DNA of 17,315 nucleotides from contig PFAX01000030.1 in assembly GCA_002773495.1 (NCBI GenBank), positions 1-17,315 on the forward strand, written 5' to 3'. This DNA comes from a bacterium (Candidatus Gribaldobacteria) CG10_big_fil_rev_8_21_14_0_10_37_21 (GTDB taxonomy: Bacteria > Patescibacteriota > Minisyncoccia > Minisyncoccales > CG1-02-41-26). The position numbers and the translations under genes were made by a program. A model generated the notes under the pieces. It saw only the letters and a program-made list of their open reading frames with translations, made no database searches and was not told the DNA's origin. Below are positions 6,636 through 14,791 of the stretch, one piece after another (the stretch's first letter is position 1; each line of letters begins with the position of its first letter).

Positions 6636-6989
6636 TTATTGGCATTTAGCACATGTTTCCGCTTGAGGGTAGGCCTCCAAACGGCCTTTGGGAATTGGCT
6701 TGCCACATTTTTCGCAAATGCCATATTTGCCTTTTTTAATTTTTTCGATTGCTATGTCGACCTTTTTTAATTCATTTTCTAAGGTCTGCTCAAGAGCTAA
6801 CCTCATGCCAAACTCTTCTACTTCATCGACTTCCTCTTCTAAGCTCGTGCCTGGATCAAAAGAGGGCATTTCAGCCGTCCAATTATTTTTTTGGTCTGTT
6901 TCTTTAGCAAAAGAAGCTAACTTTTTTTCAAGACCTTCTTTGTTCAAAAACATCTTCTCTTTCTGTTTACTTAAAAATTTTTTGTCCAT
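6636..6989 (-). CDS. DksA/TraR-family zinc-finger protein
   Basis: A 117-residue protein with a helical N-terminal part and a C-terminal C4 zinc finger: C92 and C95 in YGICEKCGKPIP, and C113 and C116 in ETCAKC. The YGICEKCGKPI..GRLEAYP pattern is diagnostic for the DksA/TraR family, whose members bind in the RNA polymerase secondary channel and alter transcription of stable RNA and amino-acid genes, often with ppGpp. The helical region has acidic residues near 50-59 (SLEEEVDEVEEF), but a DksA-like acidic coiled-coil tip is not certain, so the exact regulatory role is unclear. It is followed closely by ppa and preceded by the coiled-coil membrane protein; it was probably transcribed with both. 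Confidence 0.85.
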   Translation of the reverse strand: MDKKFLSKQKEKMFLNKEGLEKKLASFAKETDQKNNWTAEMPSFDPGTSLEEEVDEVEEFGMRLALEQTLENELKKVDIAIEKIKKGKYGICEKCGKPIPKGRLEAYPQAETCAKCQ

Positions 6990-7013
6990 AATATTAATTT
7001 ATTTATTTTCTGT

Positions 7014-9860
7014 TTATTTTAACAAACTAAGAATCTTTTCCATTGCTTCATAAGATAAACTTATAACAAAATAATCGTTATAAATCAAATAACAAACTCC
7101 CAAATCATCCTGGGAAACTGTTTGATACTTGAACTTGGGTAAGGTTTTGCTCGCTTTGAAAGTGGCGCTATAAGGGTTTTGGTAAAAACCTAACAACTCA
7201 AAGAGTGGCTTTAGGTTCGTAAAAACGTTTGCTTCAAATTGAACGAAGTTAGCGCTTAAAACCTCGCTCTCTCTAACTTTAGCCGCTAAAACAACCCGTA
7301 AGCCCTCTTTTTGTTTATACAATAAAAGGTCTATTTTTTCAAGGCGTGTTTCAAGGTCTTGATCAAAGATAATCCCAATTTCTTTCAGGGCAACTATCAT
7401 TGAAAAGGCCTCAGTGGCGGTTGAAGAGGCAAAAACTATTCTTTGGAACACCCCTTGGGGCAAGTCCTCCCCTAAAGCCCTCTCGAAAAGCAAGGGAATT
7501 TCTCTTTGGTTAGAAAAACTCAATAATTTAGACATTGTAACCCCTAAAACAGCTATTGGTAAACTAATCTCACTAAAAGTAGTCGTTGCCACCACTTCAG
7601 GTACTTCAGGAATGACAGGCGCTGCAGGGGTTTCGGGTATTAAGGGTACCTCTGGAACTTCTGGTGCAATGGGTGCCTCTTCTGGCAAACCTTCTTCTGG
7701 GGGAGTTCCCTGATTTTCTAAGCATTGTCGGCTTTCAAGATACTTAATCACTTGCCAAGTAATAAAACCAAAAAGTAGAAGCGCTAATAGCCCTATAAAA
7801 GCTCTTACAATAAATTTCTTAATTGATGAACTTTTTTTAGTCAAGGGATGAAGAACAACGCTTTTGCCTGGTTTTTCTCCAAAATCTTCTGTTAATTGAA
7901 TATTTTTAGCTTTCCCTGCCACCCTGGCTAAAAACTCTTGCCTTTGGGCCTCTTCTTTTTCTGAAACCCTCGTTAAACGTTTCAAAATTTCTTCTTTAAC
8001 TAATGGCCCCTTTAACTTTTTATTTTCTTTTTCTTTCTCTATTTGGGCCCTTCTTTCTATTTCTTTAAATTTTTTGACTTCTTCTTTTTGTTCTGCCTCT
8101 TTTCTTTCTGTGGCTTGGGCCTTTTCTTTTTGTTGCTCGGCATTCATTCTGACAATTTCCATAACTTTTTCAGCTTCAACCGCTTCTGAAGAATTATGTT
8201 CACTTTCTATCTTACTTCCTACTTGGGATCTTGCAACTCTGAAAACAGAAGCTTCTTTTAGGGGTTGGCCAACTTTCTGGCTTGTTTTCTCTTCTATATC
8301 TTCTGAAATAGCTTTATCAAACTTTTTCTCTAAAAATTCATCTTGTTTTGTTGGCTTTTCTCCTCGTGAGGGTATTGTTTCTAAGGAACCTTCCTCTGTT
8401 TCTATTAGGTTTTCCCAAAATTCTGCTTGCTCAATCTGTTTAAAAATACTTCCTATTTTATCACCTACTTTCTTTAATTCCTTTTCTGACGCTTCAAACT
8501 CTACTTGTCCTAAAGCAAGCTCTTTCTCAACGGCTTGCGCTTCTTTTTCTAAAGACCACCTCTCCTCTTCTTTTAATTTTCTTTGTTTTTCCTTTTGCCA
8601 ACGCTCTTGACCTAATTTACGCCTCTCTAAAGGGCTCTGGGCTTGTTCTTCTTTTCCTAATAAAACCTTTATTTCATTTTCTACTACCCCTTCTTCTTTT
8701 TTAATTTTAAAAATCTTTTCTTTAAGCTCGCTTGCTTCTTGAGAAAGTCGTTCTTTTTTTTCTTTTAAACTTTCATTAAGACCTTGTTTTTGGTTAAAAA
8801 ATGCTTCCAGTTCTTTTTGCTTTTCTTGCAAAAACAGGACCTCCTCAACATCAGTATAGAACTGCTTTTCTTTTTCTAAACCTAAAACTTTTTTTTCTAA
8901 GTTTTTTAAGGATTTTTCTATTTTACCTATATTTAAATGAAACTTTTCTATTTCCTCTTCCAATGCCCAACGCTTTTCTTCAAAATTTCTTTTTTCTTCT
9001 TCTTTTGCCCAACGCTTTTCTTCAAAAAGGTGCTTTTGTTTAAAATCTTCTACCTTGGCCTCTTTTTCTTCTAAGGCCTTCAAATCAACAAAAACTATTT
9101 CTTCAGTTTTCAAAATGGCTTCTAATTCATTTTCAAATTGACGAATTTTTAAAGAAACTTCCTTGCGTCTTTTTTGTAAAGGCAATCCTTGGCTAGGAAT
9201 ATTTTTTAATATTTTCAAAAGCTCAAGCTTTTTTGCCCTTAACTTCTTTTTAATACTTTGGGCTTGTGAAAAAATTAAATCAAGAGAAATATTCGCTTTT
9301 TGTAAAGATCCCTCCTTTAAGAACTCTTCTTTAAAAACAGGATCTAAAGAAACTGGCTCTAAGGGGGGCTTAATTCCTTCCGTTTCTACGGGCTCTGTTT
9401 TGATTGAAATTTCTTGCTTACTTTGTGACCTCTCTTCTTTTTGTTGAGCTTGTTCAACCTGTTGTGGTGGCTTCTTTGTCTCTTCTTTCTTTGTCTCTTC
9501 TTTTATTTCTTTTATCTCTGTCGGTTTTGGTTGAGCAAGTGGCTTTGGCTGAAAAGACGGCTTCTCAAGAGGAAGCTTTGGCTCAATAACAGTTTGCTTT
9601 TGAGTTTGCAATCCAACCTGAACTTCTTGCTTTTTAGAGTTACTGGGAATTAAAGAAACCCTTGAGAGTTGCATCTTTTGCACCTCTTTCAAGTCGTCTT
9701 CCATTGTAAAAATGACGCCTTTTGATAAAATTTCATAAATTTTATCTTGACTTAAAAACGTCGGCTTTTCTTTAAAGCTCTTATTCTGGCCCCCTTTTGT
9801 GTTTTGAGGCAGACCAACAACAGCTTTTTCGTCTATGTTTTGGCCATCCTGTTCTGCCAT
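7014..9860 (-). CDS. Large coiled-coil protein with one membrane helix and an extracellular domain
   Basis: A 948-residue protein of unrecognised family. Residues 95-175 are low-complexity (P, K, E, Q-rich). Residues 195-510 and 585-660 are long charged coiled coils. EEKRWA occurs at 280-285 and 294-299, a 14-residue period backed by an exact 21-bp DNA repeat (8965-8985 and 9007-9027); further ERW motifs occur later (QERWQKEK, EERWSLEK). A hydrophobic helix at about 683-704 (FIVRAFIGLLALLLFGFITW) follows a basic segment, then a proline-rich linker at 719-755 and a folded C-terminal region of about 190 residues ending YNDYFVISLSYEAMEKIL. The likely topology is cytoplasmic coiled coil, one helix, and an outside domain. 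It lies between pnp and the dksA-like gene. The role is unknown; a scaffold or cell-envelope connector is a guess. Confidence 0.85.
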   Translation of the reverse strand: MAEQDGQNIDEKAVVGLPQNTKGGQNKSFKEKPTFLSQDKIYEILSKGVIFTMEDDLKEVQKMQLSRVSLIPSNSKKQEVQVGLQTQKQTVIEPKLPLEKPSFQPKPLAQPKPTEIKEIKEETKKEETKKPPQQVEQAQQKEERSQSKQEISIKTEPVETEGIKPPLEPVSLDPVFKEEFLKEGSLQKANISLDLIFSQAQSIKKKLRAKKLELLKILKNIPSQGLPLQKRRKEVSLKIRQFENELEAILKTEEIVFVDLKALEEKEAKVEDFKQKHLFEEKRWAKEEEKRNFEEKRWALEEEIEKFHLNIGKIEKSLKNLEKKVLGLEKEKQFYTDVEEVLFLQEKQKELEAFFNQKQGLNESLKEKKERLSQEASELKEKIFKIKKEEGVVENEIKVLLGKEEQAQSPLERRKLGQERWQKEKQRKLKEEERWSLEKEAQAVEKELALGQVEFEASEKELKKVGDKIGSIFKQIEQAEFWENLIETEEGSLETIPSRGEKPTKQDEFLEKKFDKAISEDIEEKTSQKVGQPLKEASVFRVARSQVGSKIESEHNSSEAVEAEKVMEIVRMNAEQQKEKAQATERKEAEQKEEVKKFKEIERRAQIEKEKENKKLKGPLVKEEILKRLTRVSEKEEAQRQEFLARVAGKAKNIQLTEDFGEKPGKSVVLHPLTKKSSSIKKFIVRAFIGLLALLLFGFITWQVIKYLESRQCLENQGTPPEEGLPEEAPIAPEVPEVPLIPETPAAPVIPEVPEVVATTTFSEISLPIAVLGVTMSKLLSFSNQREIPLLFERALGEDLPQGVFQRIVFASSTATEAFSMIVALKEIGIIFDQDLETRLEKIDLLLYKQKEGLRVVLAAKVRESEVLSANFVQFEANVFTNLKPLFELLGFYQNPYSATFKASKTLPKFKYQTVSQDDLGVCYLIYNDYFVISLSYEAMEKILSLLK
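8965..9027. repeat. 21-bp direct repeat inside the coiled-coil gene
   Basis: Positions 8965-8985 and 9007-9027 are identical over 21 bases, 42 bases apart, and encode FEEKRWA twice. The period of 14 residues equals two heptads, suggesting growth of the coiled coil by internal duplication. Confidence 0.8.
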
Positions 9861-9869
9861 AATTTATGT

Positions 9870-12011
9870 TTATCTTCGCTTAAAACGAGGTGGTTCCTGT
9901 TTGGGTTGTTGACCTTTTAAAAAACCAGCTTGTTTAGCTGATAAGCTAATTTTGCCTTGCTCATCAATAGCGATAACTTTTACTTCAATCTTATCGCCTA
10001 ACTTTAAATAATCGCTTGTTTGGTTAACTCTAAATGGGGCAATTTCTGAAATATGCAATAAACCATCTTGCCCAGGAGAGAGTTCCATAAAGGCACCAAA
10101 ATCAGTAATTTTAACTACCGTAGCCAGGACAAGCTCGCCCACCTCATATTCTTTTGTTAAACCCTTAATCCAATCAAGCGCTTTTTGAGCTGACTCGTCA
10201 TCCTTAGCTGAAACAAAAACCCTGCCATCTTCTTCTATGTCAATTTCAACCGAACACTTTTCAATAATTTCATTAATTACTTTGCCCCCACTGCCAATGA
10301 CAGCACCAATCTTATCGGGATTGATTTGAATTTTATAAATCTTTGGAGCATACACTGAAAGTTCCTTCCTTGGCTCTTGCAAGACCTTGCTGATTTTTTC
10401 AAGAATAAATTCTCTGCCCTCTTTAGCTCTTGTTAAGGCCTCTCTGAATATTTTACCTGTTATGCCGTCTATCTTAACATCCATTTGAATTGCTGTAACA
10501 CCTTCTTTTGTGCCTGCCACCTTAAAATCCATATCTCCCGAGCTGTCTTCTGGGCCTTGAATGTCTGTAATTAGTTTATAATCATTATCCTTCTTAATAA
10601 TACCCACAGAAATCCCAGCTACTGGTCTTTTTAAAGGAACACCTGCATCCATTAAGGCCAGCGCACCAGCGCAAACAGAGGCCATACTGGTTGATCCGTT
10701 TGAACTTAAGGCCTCTGAAACAATCCTAATCGTATAAGGAAAATCATCAAAACTAGGCAAAAGTGGCAAAAGTGCTTTTTCCGCTAACATGCCATGGCCT
10801 ATTTCTCTTCTTCCCGGGCCAGAGAGGCGCTTTACCTCTCCAACCGAATAAGGCGGAAAATTATAGTGATGTAAAAACCTTTTTTTACCAGAAAATTCCA
10901 TCTCGTCAAAAAGTTGCTGGTCGCCAGGAGAGCCCAAAGTTAAAATAGATAAAATCTTTGTTTCCCCCCTTTGAAAAAGAGCTGAACCATGAGTCCTCGG
11001 TAAAAGGGCGACTTGGGCCTCTATTTCTCTAATTTCATCTAATTTTCTTTGGTCAGGTCTTTTCTCATGTTTTAAAATATTATCAGTTAAAAGGTTATCC
11101 TTAAAATTACTAAAAATATCTTTAGCTGTTTCAAGATATTCCTCCCCAAACTCGGCTTTAACTATTTTCAAAACCTCTTCTTCAACCGCTTTGACATCTT
11201 TTTTGCTCTGCAATCTATCTTTTTGATAAAGCGCTTTTTCAAGCTTCTCTTTTAAAACATTTAAAACTTTTTCTTCTAAAAGGGGAGTGGTTGGCCTTTT
11301 CAAAGGAACAAACTTTTCTTTTTGATGTTTTTTAATAATCTTTTCTTGAAACTCCAAAAGGGCTTTCAAATGTTTTTGGGCAAATTCAAAAGCGCCTGCA
11401 AAATCAACTTCTTTTGCTTCATTGGCCCTTCCTTCAATCATATTAATTAAAAAGTCGCCCCCTTTTCCAACCCCAGCAAAAACAATATCTAATAATGCCC
11501 CCTCCCTTTCTAAAGAAGTTGGGTTTAAAATATACCCACTTTCATTTTTTGCAACTCTAATGCCAGCCACTGGGCCATTAAAGGGAATATCTGAAATACT
11601 CAAAGCAATGGAGGTGCCTAAAAGCCCTAAAACAGCCGGGTCGTTTTCTGTATCCCAGCTCAAGCAGGTAGTAATACACTGGATTTCTCTTGTTAGGCCC
11701 TCTGGAAAAACAGGCCGTAGGGCCCGATCAATCATTCTTGAAGTTAAAATGGCTACAACAGAAGGTCGGCCCTCTCTTCTTACAAACCTTGAACCCAAAA
11801 TTTTACCAGCGGCGTAAAACTTTTCTTCATAATCACACGTTAAGGGAAAAAACCCTTGTGAGGGTAAATCCTGGCCTACTTGAGCAGTGGCTAAAATAGT
11901 TGTCTCGCCAGTGCTTACTACACAATGGCCTGAGGCCTGGTCAGCAAACCCGCCAATCTGAACATTTATTTCTTTTTCGCCTAACTTAATTGAATAATTT
12001 TCTGTTTTCAT
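9870..12011 (-). CDS. pnp: Polyribonucleotide nucleotidyltransferase (PNPase)
   Basis: A 713-residue phosphorolytic 3'-5' exoribonuclease that works as a trimer in RNA decay. Two RNase PH-like domains are present: the first begins near residue 1 (SIKLGEKEINVQIGG) and the second contains RTHGSALFQRGETKILSIL and the active-site region GPEDSSGDMDFKVAGTKEG. A KH domain follows, with the GxxG-type loop GSGG at 573-576, and an S1 domain starts at residue 622 (ELVLATVVKITDFGAFMEL). The length is normal. The C-terminus ends in a short basic tail (PPRFKRR). It is usually next to rpsO; here a NYN gene, an MNT/HEPN pair and a small membrane gene lie between. No SD is seen. Confidence 0.97.
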   Translation of the reverse strand: MKTENYSIKLGEKEINVQIGGFADQASGHCVVSTGETTILATAQVGQDLPSQGFFPLTCDYEEKFYAAGKILGSRFVRREGRPSVVAILTSRMIDRALRPVFPEGLTREIQCITTCLSWDTENDPAVLGLLGTSIALSISDIPFNGPVAGIRVAKNESGYILNPTSLEREGALLDIVFAGVGKGGDFLINMIEGRANEAKEVDFAGAFEFAQKHLKALLEFQEKIIKKHQKEKFVPLKRPTTPLLEEKVLNVLKEKLEKALYQKDRLQSKKDVKAVEEEVLKIVKAEFGEEYLETAKDIFSNFKDNLLTDNILKHEKRPDQRKLDEIREIEAQVALLPRTHGSALFQRGETKILSILTLGSPGDQQLFDEMEFSGKKRFLHHYNFPPYSVGEVKRLSGPGRREIGHGMLAEKALLPLLPSFDDFPYTIRIVSEALSSNGSTSMASVCAGALALMDAGVPLKRPVAGISVGIIKKDNDYKLITDIQGPEDSSGDMDFKVAGTKEGVTAIQMDVKIDGITGKIFREALTRAKEGREFILEKISKVLQEPRKELSVYAPKIYKIQINPDKIGAVIGSGGKVINEIIEKCSVEIDIEEDGRVFVSAKDDESAQKALDWIKGLTKEYEVGELVLATVVKITDFGAFMELSPGQDGLLHISEIAPFRVNQTSDYLKLGDKIEVKVIAIDEQGKISLSAKQAGFLKGQQPKQEPPRFKRR

Positions 12012-12038
12012 TTTATTTTATCTATTTATTTTTTAATT

Positions 12039-12239
12039 TTAATCACCTTCTAAGTTATTATATCTCTCACCTATCTTATCTTCTATATCTTCTATTCTCA
12101 ATGAAAAATCATCTAAATCATTCTGAACTGCGGTCGCAAAGTTTGTCGCAAATTTTTTATAAGAGAGGTAATCGTTTATTGAGTGAACAATAAGCCATAA
12201 AAAAATAATAGCGAATAAGATACTTAAAATTGTTTCCAT
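12039..12239 (-). CDS. Small single-helix membrane protein
   Basis: A 66-residue protein: an N-terminal hydrophobic helix at about 3-21 (TILSILFAIIFLWLIVHSI) followed by a charged amphipathic tail (LRIEDIEDKIGERYNNLEGD) that could form a short coiled coil. No family is recognised. It lies between the HEPN gene and pnp on the same strand, 27 bases from pnp. It could be a membrane tether; that is only a guess. It is counted as real because it is tightly packed and has the codon use of its neighbours. Confidence 0.55.
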   Translation of the reverse strand: METILSILFAIIFLWLIVHSINDYLSYKKFATNFATAVQNDLDDFSLRIEDIEDKIGERYNNLEGD

Positions 12240-12271
12240 AAATTTTTATTTCTTAAGCTGTCCTGTTTTTA

Positions 12272-12670
12272 TCATTTAACCTTTTCTTGAATAAAATTAA
12301 TAACCTCTTCAGCAACCCTTAGGGCTTTTGCACCAGTTTCTTTGTCATAATTTAGGATAATGCCACCGGGGTAACGAGTAGGATTATAGAATCTATTCAA
12401 AAATTCGCATTCTTCATTGATTCTTAAAAAGTCAGGGATAATCTTTATACATTCCTCTAAAAGCTCAGGTAAATTATGACTTTTCTTTGGTTCAACAACA
12501 CTTAACACAATAAACCCTTTTAAATACTTTTCCACTGCCTGATGCGATAGAAAACAAGCATCCGCTGCTATGTCGGTTTCTTTAAACCCTGCTTTAGCGA
12601 AAAGCAAATCATCATCTGCCCTGCTAAACCATTCTTGTGCAAGTTTTTTGCTATTGCTATTTTGTTCCAT
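12272..12670 (-). CDS. HEPN-domain toxin of an MNT/HEPN pair
   Basis: A 132-residue all-helical protein of the HEPN superfamily. Typical blocks are AQEWFSRADDDLLFAKAG, ACFLSHQAVEKYLKGFIVL, SHNLPELLEEC and the RFYNPTRYPGG segment near residues 93-103. Such proteins act as RNases in MNT/HEPN toxin-antitoxin systems, neutralised by AMPylation or binding by the MNT partner. A textbook RX4-6H motif is not obvious, so the catalytic residues cannot be stated. The start overlaps the end of the MNT gene by 14 bases, with the antitoxin gene first. Another member of the same broad superfamily could be involved in RNA or DNA handling. Confidence 0.8.
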   Translation of the reverse strand: MEQNSNSKKLAQEWFSRADDDLLFAKAGFKETDIAADACFLSHQAVEKYLKGFIVLSVVEPKKSHNLPELLEECIKIIPDFLRINEECEFLNRFYNPTRYPGGIILNYDKETGAKALRVAEEVINFIQEKVK

Positions 12671-12998
12671 AAATTAATTTGCCTTCTTTAAAAATTCTAT
12701 TAACAAAAAAATCTCCTAAGTTTCTTCTTTCTTCTATTTCTTGAGGCGTATAGACAATTAAATCAAGCCCCCTAATAAATTCATTGGGATTCAAAAAATA
12801 TTCTTTTTTGTATAATAACTTTTGAATCTCACCCATCCTGTCAAAATATTGTTTTTTTGTTTTTTTAACAATAAGTAAATCTATGTCACTATCTTCTCTG
12901 TTGTCGCCCCTGGCTCTTGAGCCATATAAAATAATCTTTTCTGGCTTATATGGCCTTAATCGTTCAACTACTTTATTAAGTTTTACTTGCTGGGTCAT
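12657..12998 (-). CDS. MNT-type nucleotidyltransferase antitoxin
   Basis: A 113-residue minimal nucleotidyltransferase. The hallmark GSX10DXD motif is complete: G26-S27 in LYGSRARGDN and D38-I39-D40 in EDSDIDLLIV. The third acidic residue is probably D77 in RGLDLIVYTP. Family members pair with HEPN toxins and neutralise them, in the best-studied case by adding AMP to a tyrosine near the HEPN active site. It begins six bases after the end of the NYN gene and overlaps the HEPN gene downstream. The length and gene order are normal for the module. Confidence 0.87.
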   Translation of the reverse strand: MTQQVKLNKVVERLRPYKPEKIILYGSRARGDNREDSDIDLLIVKKTKKQYFDRMGEIQKLLYKKEYFLNPNEFIRGLDLIVYTPQEIEERRNLGDFFVNRIFKEGKLIYGTK

Positions 12999-13004
12999 AT
13001 TGCT

Positions 13005-13508
13005 TTATTTTTTTAATAAGTAACGTTTTTGATCAGCTCCCAAATCAATAAACTCATCCACCACATCTTTTATCTTAGAGGAAGTTGTTTTTTCAAAAGC
13101 GATTACTTCAACTCTTTTGCCTTGGGCTTTTAAATATTCCACTAAAGGTGCAAAATCACCATCCCCAGAGCAAAGAACAACCACATCAACATTAGAAGCG
13201 GTTCTAACGGCGTCAATGACTATGCCGACATCCCAATCCGCTTTTTTCTGACCTCCATAAAACTCTTGGAGCTCCTTAACCCTGGTTTCAATCCCTAAAC
13301 TCGTTAAGGCCTCAAAAAATGGCTTTTCTTCGCCTGTCTTTGTTGAAACAACATAACCAAAAGCCCTGATTAATTTCCTGCCGTCAATCCCTTTTTTTAA
13401 GACCTCTTTAAAATTAACCTTTGAATTAAAAAGGTTTCTGGCTGAATAATAAAGGTTTTGGACATCAATTAAAACCTCTACTCTTTGTTCTTTAGGTTTT
13501 ATAAACAT
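13005..13508 (-). CDS. NYN-domain (LabA/DUF88-like) putative RNase
   Basis: A 167-residue single-domain protein of the NYN family (PIN-like fold). Metal-binding acidic residues are visible: D15 and N18 in VLIDVQNLYY, D91 and D93 in ADWDVGIVID, and S114-G115-D116-G117-D118 in CSGDGDF, with GKRVEVIAF after it. These match the family's active site, which usually cleaves RNA with Mg2+. The start ATG lies two bases after the rpsO stop, so translation is coupled to ribosomal protein S15. With pnp and rpsO nearby, an RNA-processing or ribosome-linked role is plausible. The substrate is not known. Confidence 0.85.
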   Translation of the reverse strand: MFIKPKEQRVEVLIDVQNLYYSARNLFNSKVNFKEVLKKGIDGRKLIRAFGYVVSTKTGEEKPFFEALTSLGIETRVKELQEFYGGQKKADWDVGIVIDAVRTASNVDVVVLCSGDGDFAPLVEYLKAQGKRVEVIAFEKTTSSKIKDVVDEFIDLGADQKRYLLKK

Positions 13509-13510
13509 AT

Positions 13511-13774
13511 TTATAAACCAATGCCCTCAACCACTTTCTTGTGGCGGGTTTTATTTTCTCTTTCTAAATACTTTAAAAGTTTTTTTCTTTTAACAATCAT
13601 TTTCAAAAGCCCCCTCCTTGAATGATTATCTTTAGGGTTTTTTTTGAGGTGCTTTAATAGTTGTTGAATTTCTTCTGTTAACAAAGCCACCTGAACATCA
13701 GCTGACCCGGTATCCTCCTTGTGTAGCTTGAAATTAGCCGCCACCTTTTCTTTTGTTTGTTTTTTTAATGCCAT
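13511..13774 (-). CDS. rpsO: 30S ribosomal protein S15
   Basis: An 87-residue protein of the small subunit that binds 16S rRNA helices 20-22 early in assembly. The HKEDTGSADVQVALLTEEI signature and the HSRRGLLKMIVKRKKLLKYL segment are intact, and the length is normal. The gene sits between hicA and the NYN gene. In many bacteria rpsO is followed by pnp; here three to four genes are interposed. The leader is AT-rich with no SD. Confidence 0.97.
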   Translation of the reverse strand: MALKKQTKEKVAANFKLHKEDTGSADVQVALLTEEIQQLLKHLKKNPKDNHSRRGLLKMIVKRKKLLKYLERENKTRHKKVVEGIGL

Positions 13775-13779
13775 ATGTT

Positions 13780-14001
13780 TTATATTAATTTTATAAACTC
13801 TTTTGTGGTTAGTCCGCTTTGCTTTACAATAGCCATAAACAAACCTCTTTTTATCTCTTTGCCATGAAGTGGCACAACTGTAACCTTTTTCTTCGCCTTA
13901 TTGGTTAATGTCAAATGACTACCAGATTGTCTCATCTCAACAAAGCCCGCTTTTTTCAATATAACTACAACATTTTTCGGTTTTAGCGAAGGTAAACGCA
14001 T
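13780..14001 (-). CDS. hicA: HicA-type mRNA interferase toxin
   Basis: A 73-residue protein when started at the ATG at 14001 (MRLPSLKPKN), five bases after the hicB stop. A longer start at 14019 would overlap hicB and adds only a hydrophobic hexapeptide, so the shorter form is preferred. The dsRBD-like fold is visible: VVVILKKAGFVEMRQSGSH, with the catalytic-type histidine in GSH (residue 29), then KKVTVVPLHGKEIKRGLFMA. Family members bind and cleave mRNA and are held in check by HicB. The gene ends six bases before rpsO and appears intact, unlike the hicA at 2219-2420. Confidence 0.87.
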   Translation of the reverse strand: MRLPSLKPKNVVVILKKAGFVEMRQSGSHLTLTNKAKKKVTVVPLHGKEIKRGLFMAIVKQSGLTTKEFIKLI

Positions 14002-14006
14002 AAAAA

Positions 14007-14291
14007 TTATGAAAAACAAACATTAGCTGGAATTTTAGAAATAATCGTTTTCTCTGATTCAAACGACACTTCTTCCTTAAGATCGCAAAGAGTCTGTAAA
14101 TATAATTCTATCGCGTCTTTGGCCATTACTTGGGCCTCTTCAAATGTCTCGCCCTGCGTTAAGCAACCCGGCAAAGAAGGCACGGAGACCACATAACCGC
14201 CTTCTTCGGCCGGCTCAAAAAAAGCGGTAAAGTTATAGACCTTTTGCTTTTGCTTTTGCTTTTTCTTTTTTATTATTTTTTGTTCTCCCAT
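14007..14291 (-). CDS. hicB: HicB-type antitoxin
   Basis: A 94-residue protein with a Lys/Gln-rich N-terminal tail (KKKKQKQKQK) and a HicB core at residues 18-70: YNFTAFFEPAEEGGYVVSVP, SLPGCLTQGETFEEAQVMAK and DAIELYLQTL. This is the classic HicB_like pattern. No DNA-binding domain is obvious at the C-terminus, so autoregulation may depend on the basic N-terminal tail or the toxin complex. hicA follows five bases downstream. The order is antitoxin first. Confidence 0.88.
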   Translation of the reverse strand: MGEQKIIKKKKQKQKQKVYNFTAFFEPAEEGGYVVSVPSLPGCLTQGETFEEAQVMAKDAIELYLQTLCDLKEEVSFESEKTIISKIPANVCFS

Positions 14292-14306
14292 AATTTTTAT
14301 AAACTT

Positions 14307-14762
14307 TTAATTTTTATTAAACAATTCTTGTTTCCTTTCATTAAAAGCCTCATTTGATAAACAACTTGGGCAAGTGCTTCCTATGACTACTTGCTCCCCA
14401 GAGCTCATAAAAGAAATTATTTCTTTATTAGTAAAGCTATCTTTCACCCATTTGCTTGTCCAACCTTTTTCTATGTACCCACTAAAATAAAGGCAAGTAT
14501 TTAATGATTCATTGTATGCGTACTCAGGCACAAATAAACTATTTTGCCCCAAAGATTTTACATCTGCTTGGTACAATTTATCACCAGCTTTTTGGCATTC
14601 CTGTCGCATAGAAAATAAGAAATCTCGTTCCCGTTCTTGCTTCTGTTGTTGCGGTAAAGAAATAACAAAATAATAGGATATCGAAACACCCGCCAATAAA
14701 ATGGCTACACACGCACTTACTTTCAATAATTTTGATAAAAAAGTATTATACATAATTTGCAA
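14307..14762 (-). CDS. Single-helix membrane protein with a CPSC motif
   Basis: A 151-residue protein: a membrane helix at about 12-34 (LLKVSACVAILLAGVSISYY), a charged Q/R/E-rich segment, and an outside domain with cysteines at 56, 90, 131 and 134. The last two form CPSC in GSTCPSCLSNEAF, which recalls thiol-disulfide motifs but lacks a thioredoxin context. The TM-then-C..Y..CL layout recalls the two smaller paralogues at 1984 and 4870 (the spacing to NTCLYFSG is longer). The start could also be the second ATG, nine bases downstream. It precedes tRNA-Lys on the genome and ends 15 bases before hicB. The function is unknown. Confidence 0.65.
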   Translation of the reverse strand: MQIMYNTFLSKLLKVSACVAILLAGVSISYYFVISLPQQQKQERERDFLFSMRQECQKAGDKLYQADVKSLGQNSLFVPEYAYNESLNTCLYFSGYIEKGWTSKWVKDSFTNKEIISFMSSGEQVVIGSTCPSCLSNEAFNERKQELFNKN

Positions 14763-14791
14763 TTTACAATTTTAGATTTTATATTGCCTTG

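Noticed and set aside
6620..6724. N-terminal extension of ppa
   Set aside because: The extra 35 residues overlap the dksA-like zinc-finger coding region and are not part of the pyrophosphatase fold; the ATG at 6619 gives the usual length.
8074..8610. Plus-strand 178-codon frame opposite the coiled-coil gene
   Set aside because: Ser/Phe/Cys-rich shadow of Lys/Glu-rich codons on the other strand.
14401..14762. Thiol-disulfide oxidoreductase based on the CPSC motif
   Set aside because: The motif is near the C-terminus and there is no thioredoxin-fold context around it, so it was kept as an unassigned membrane protein.
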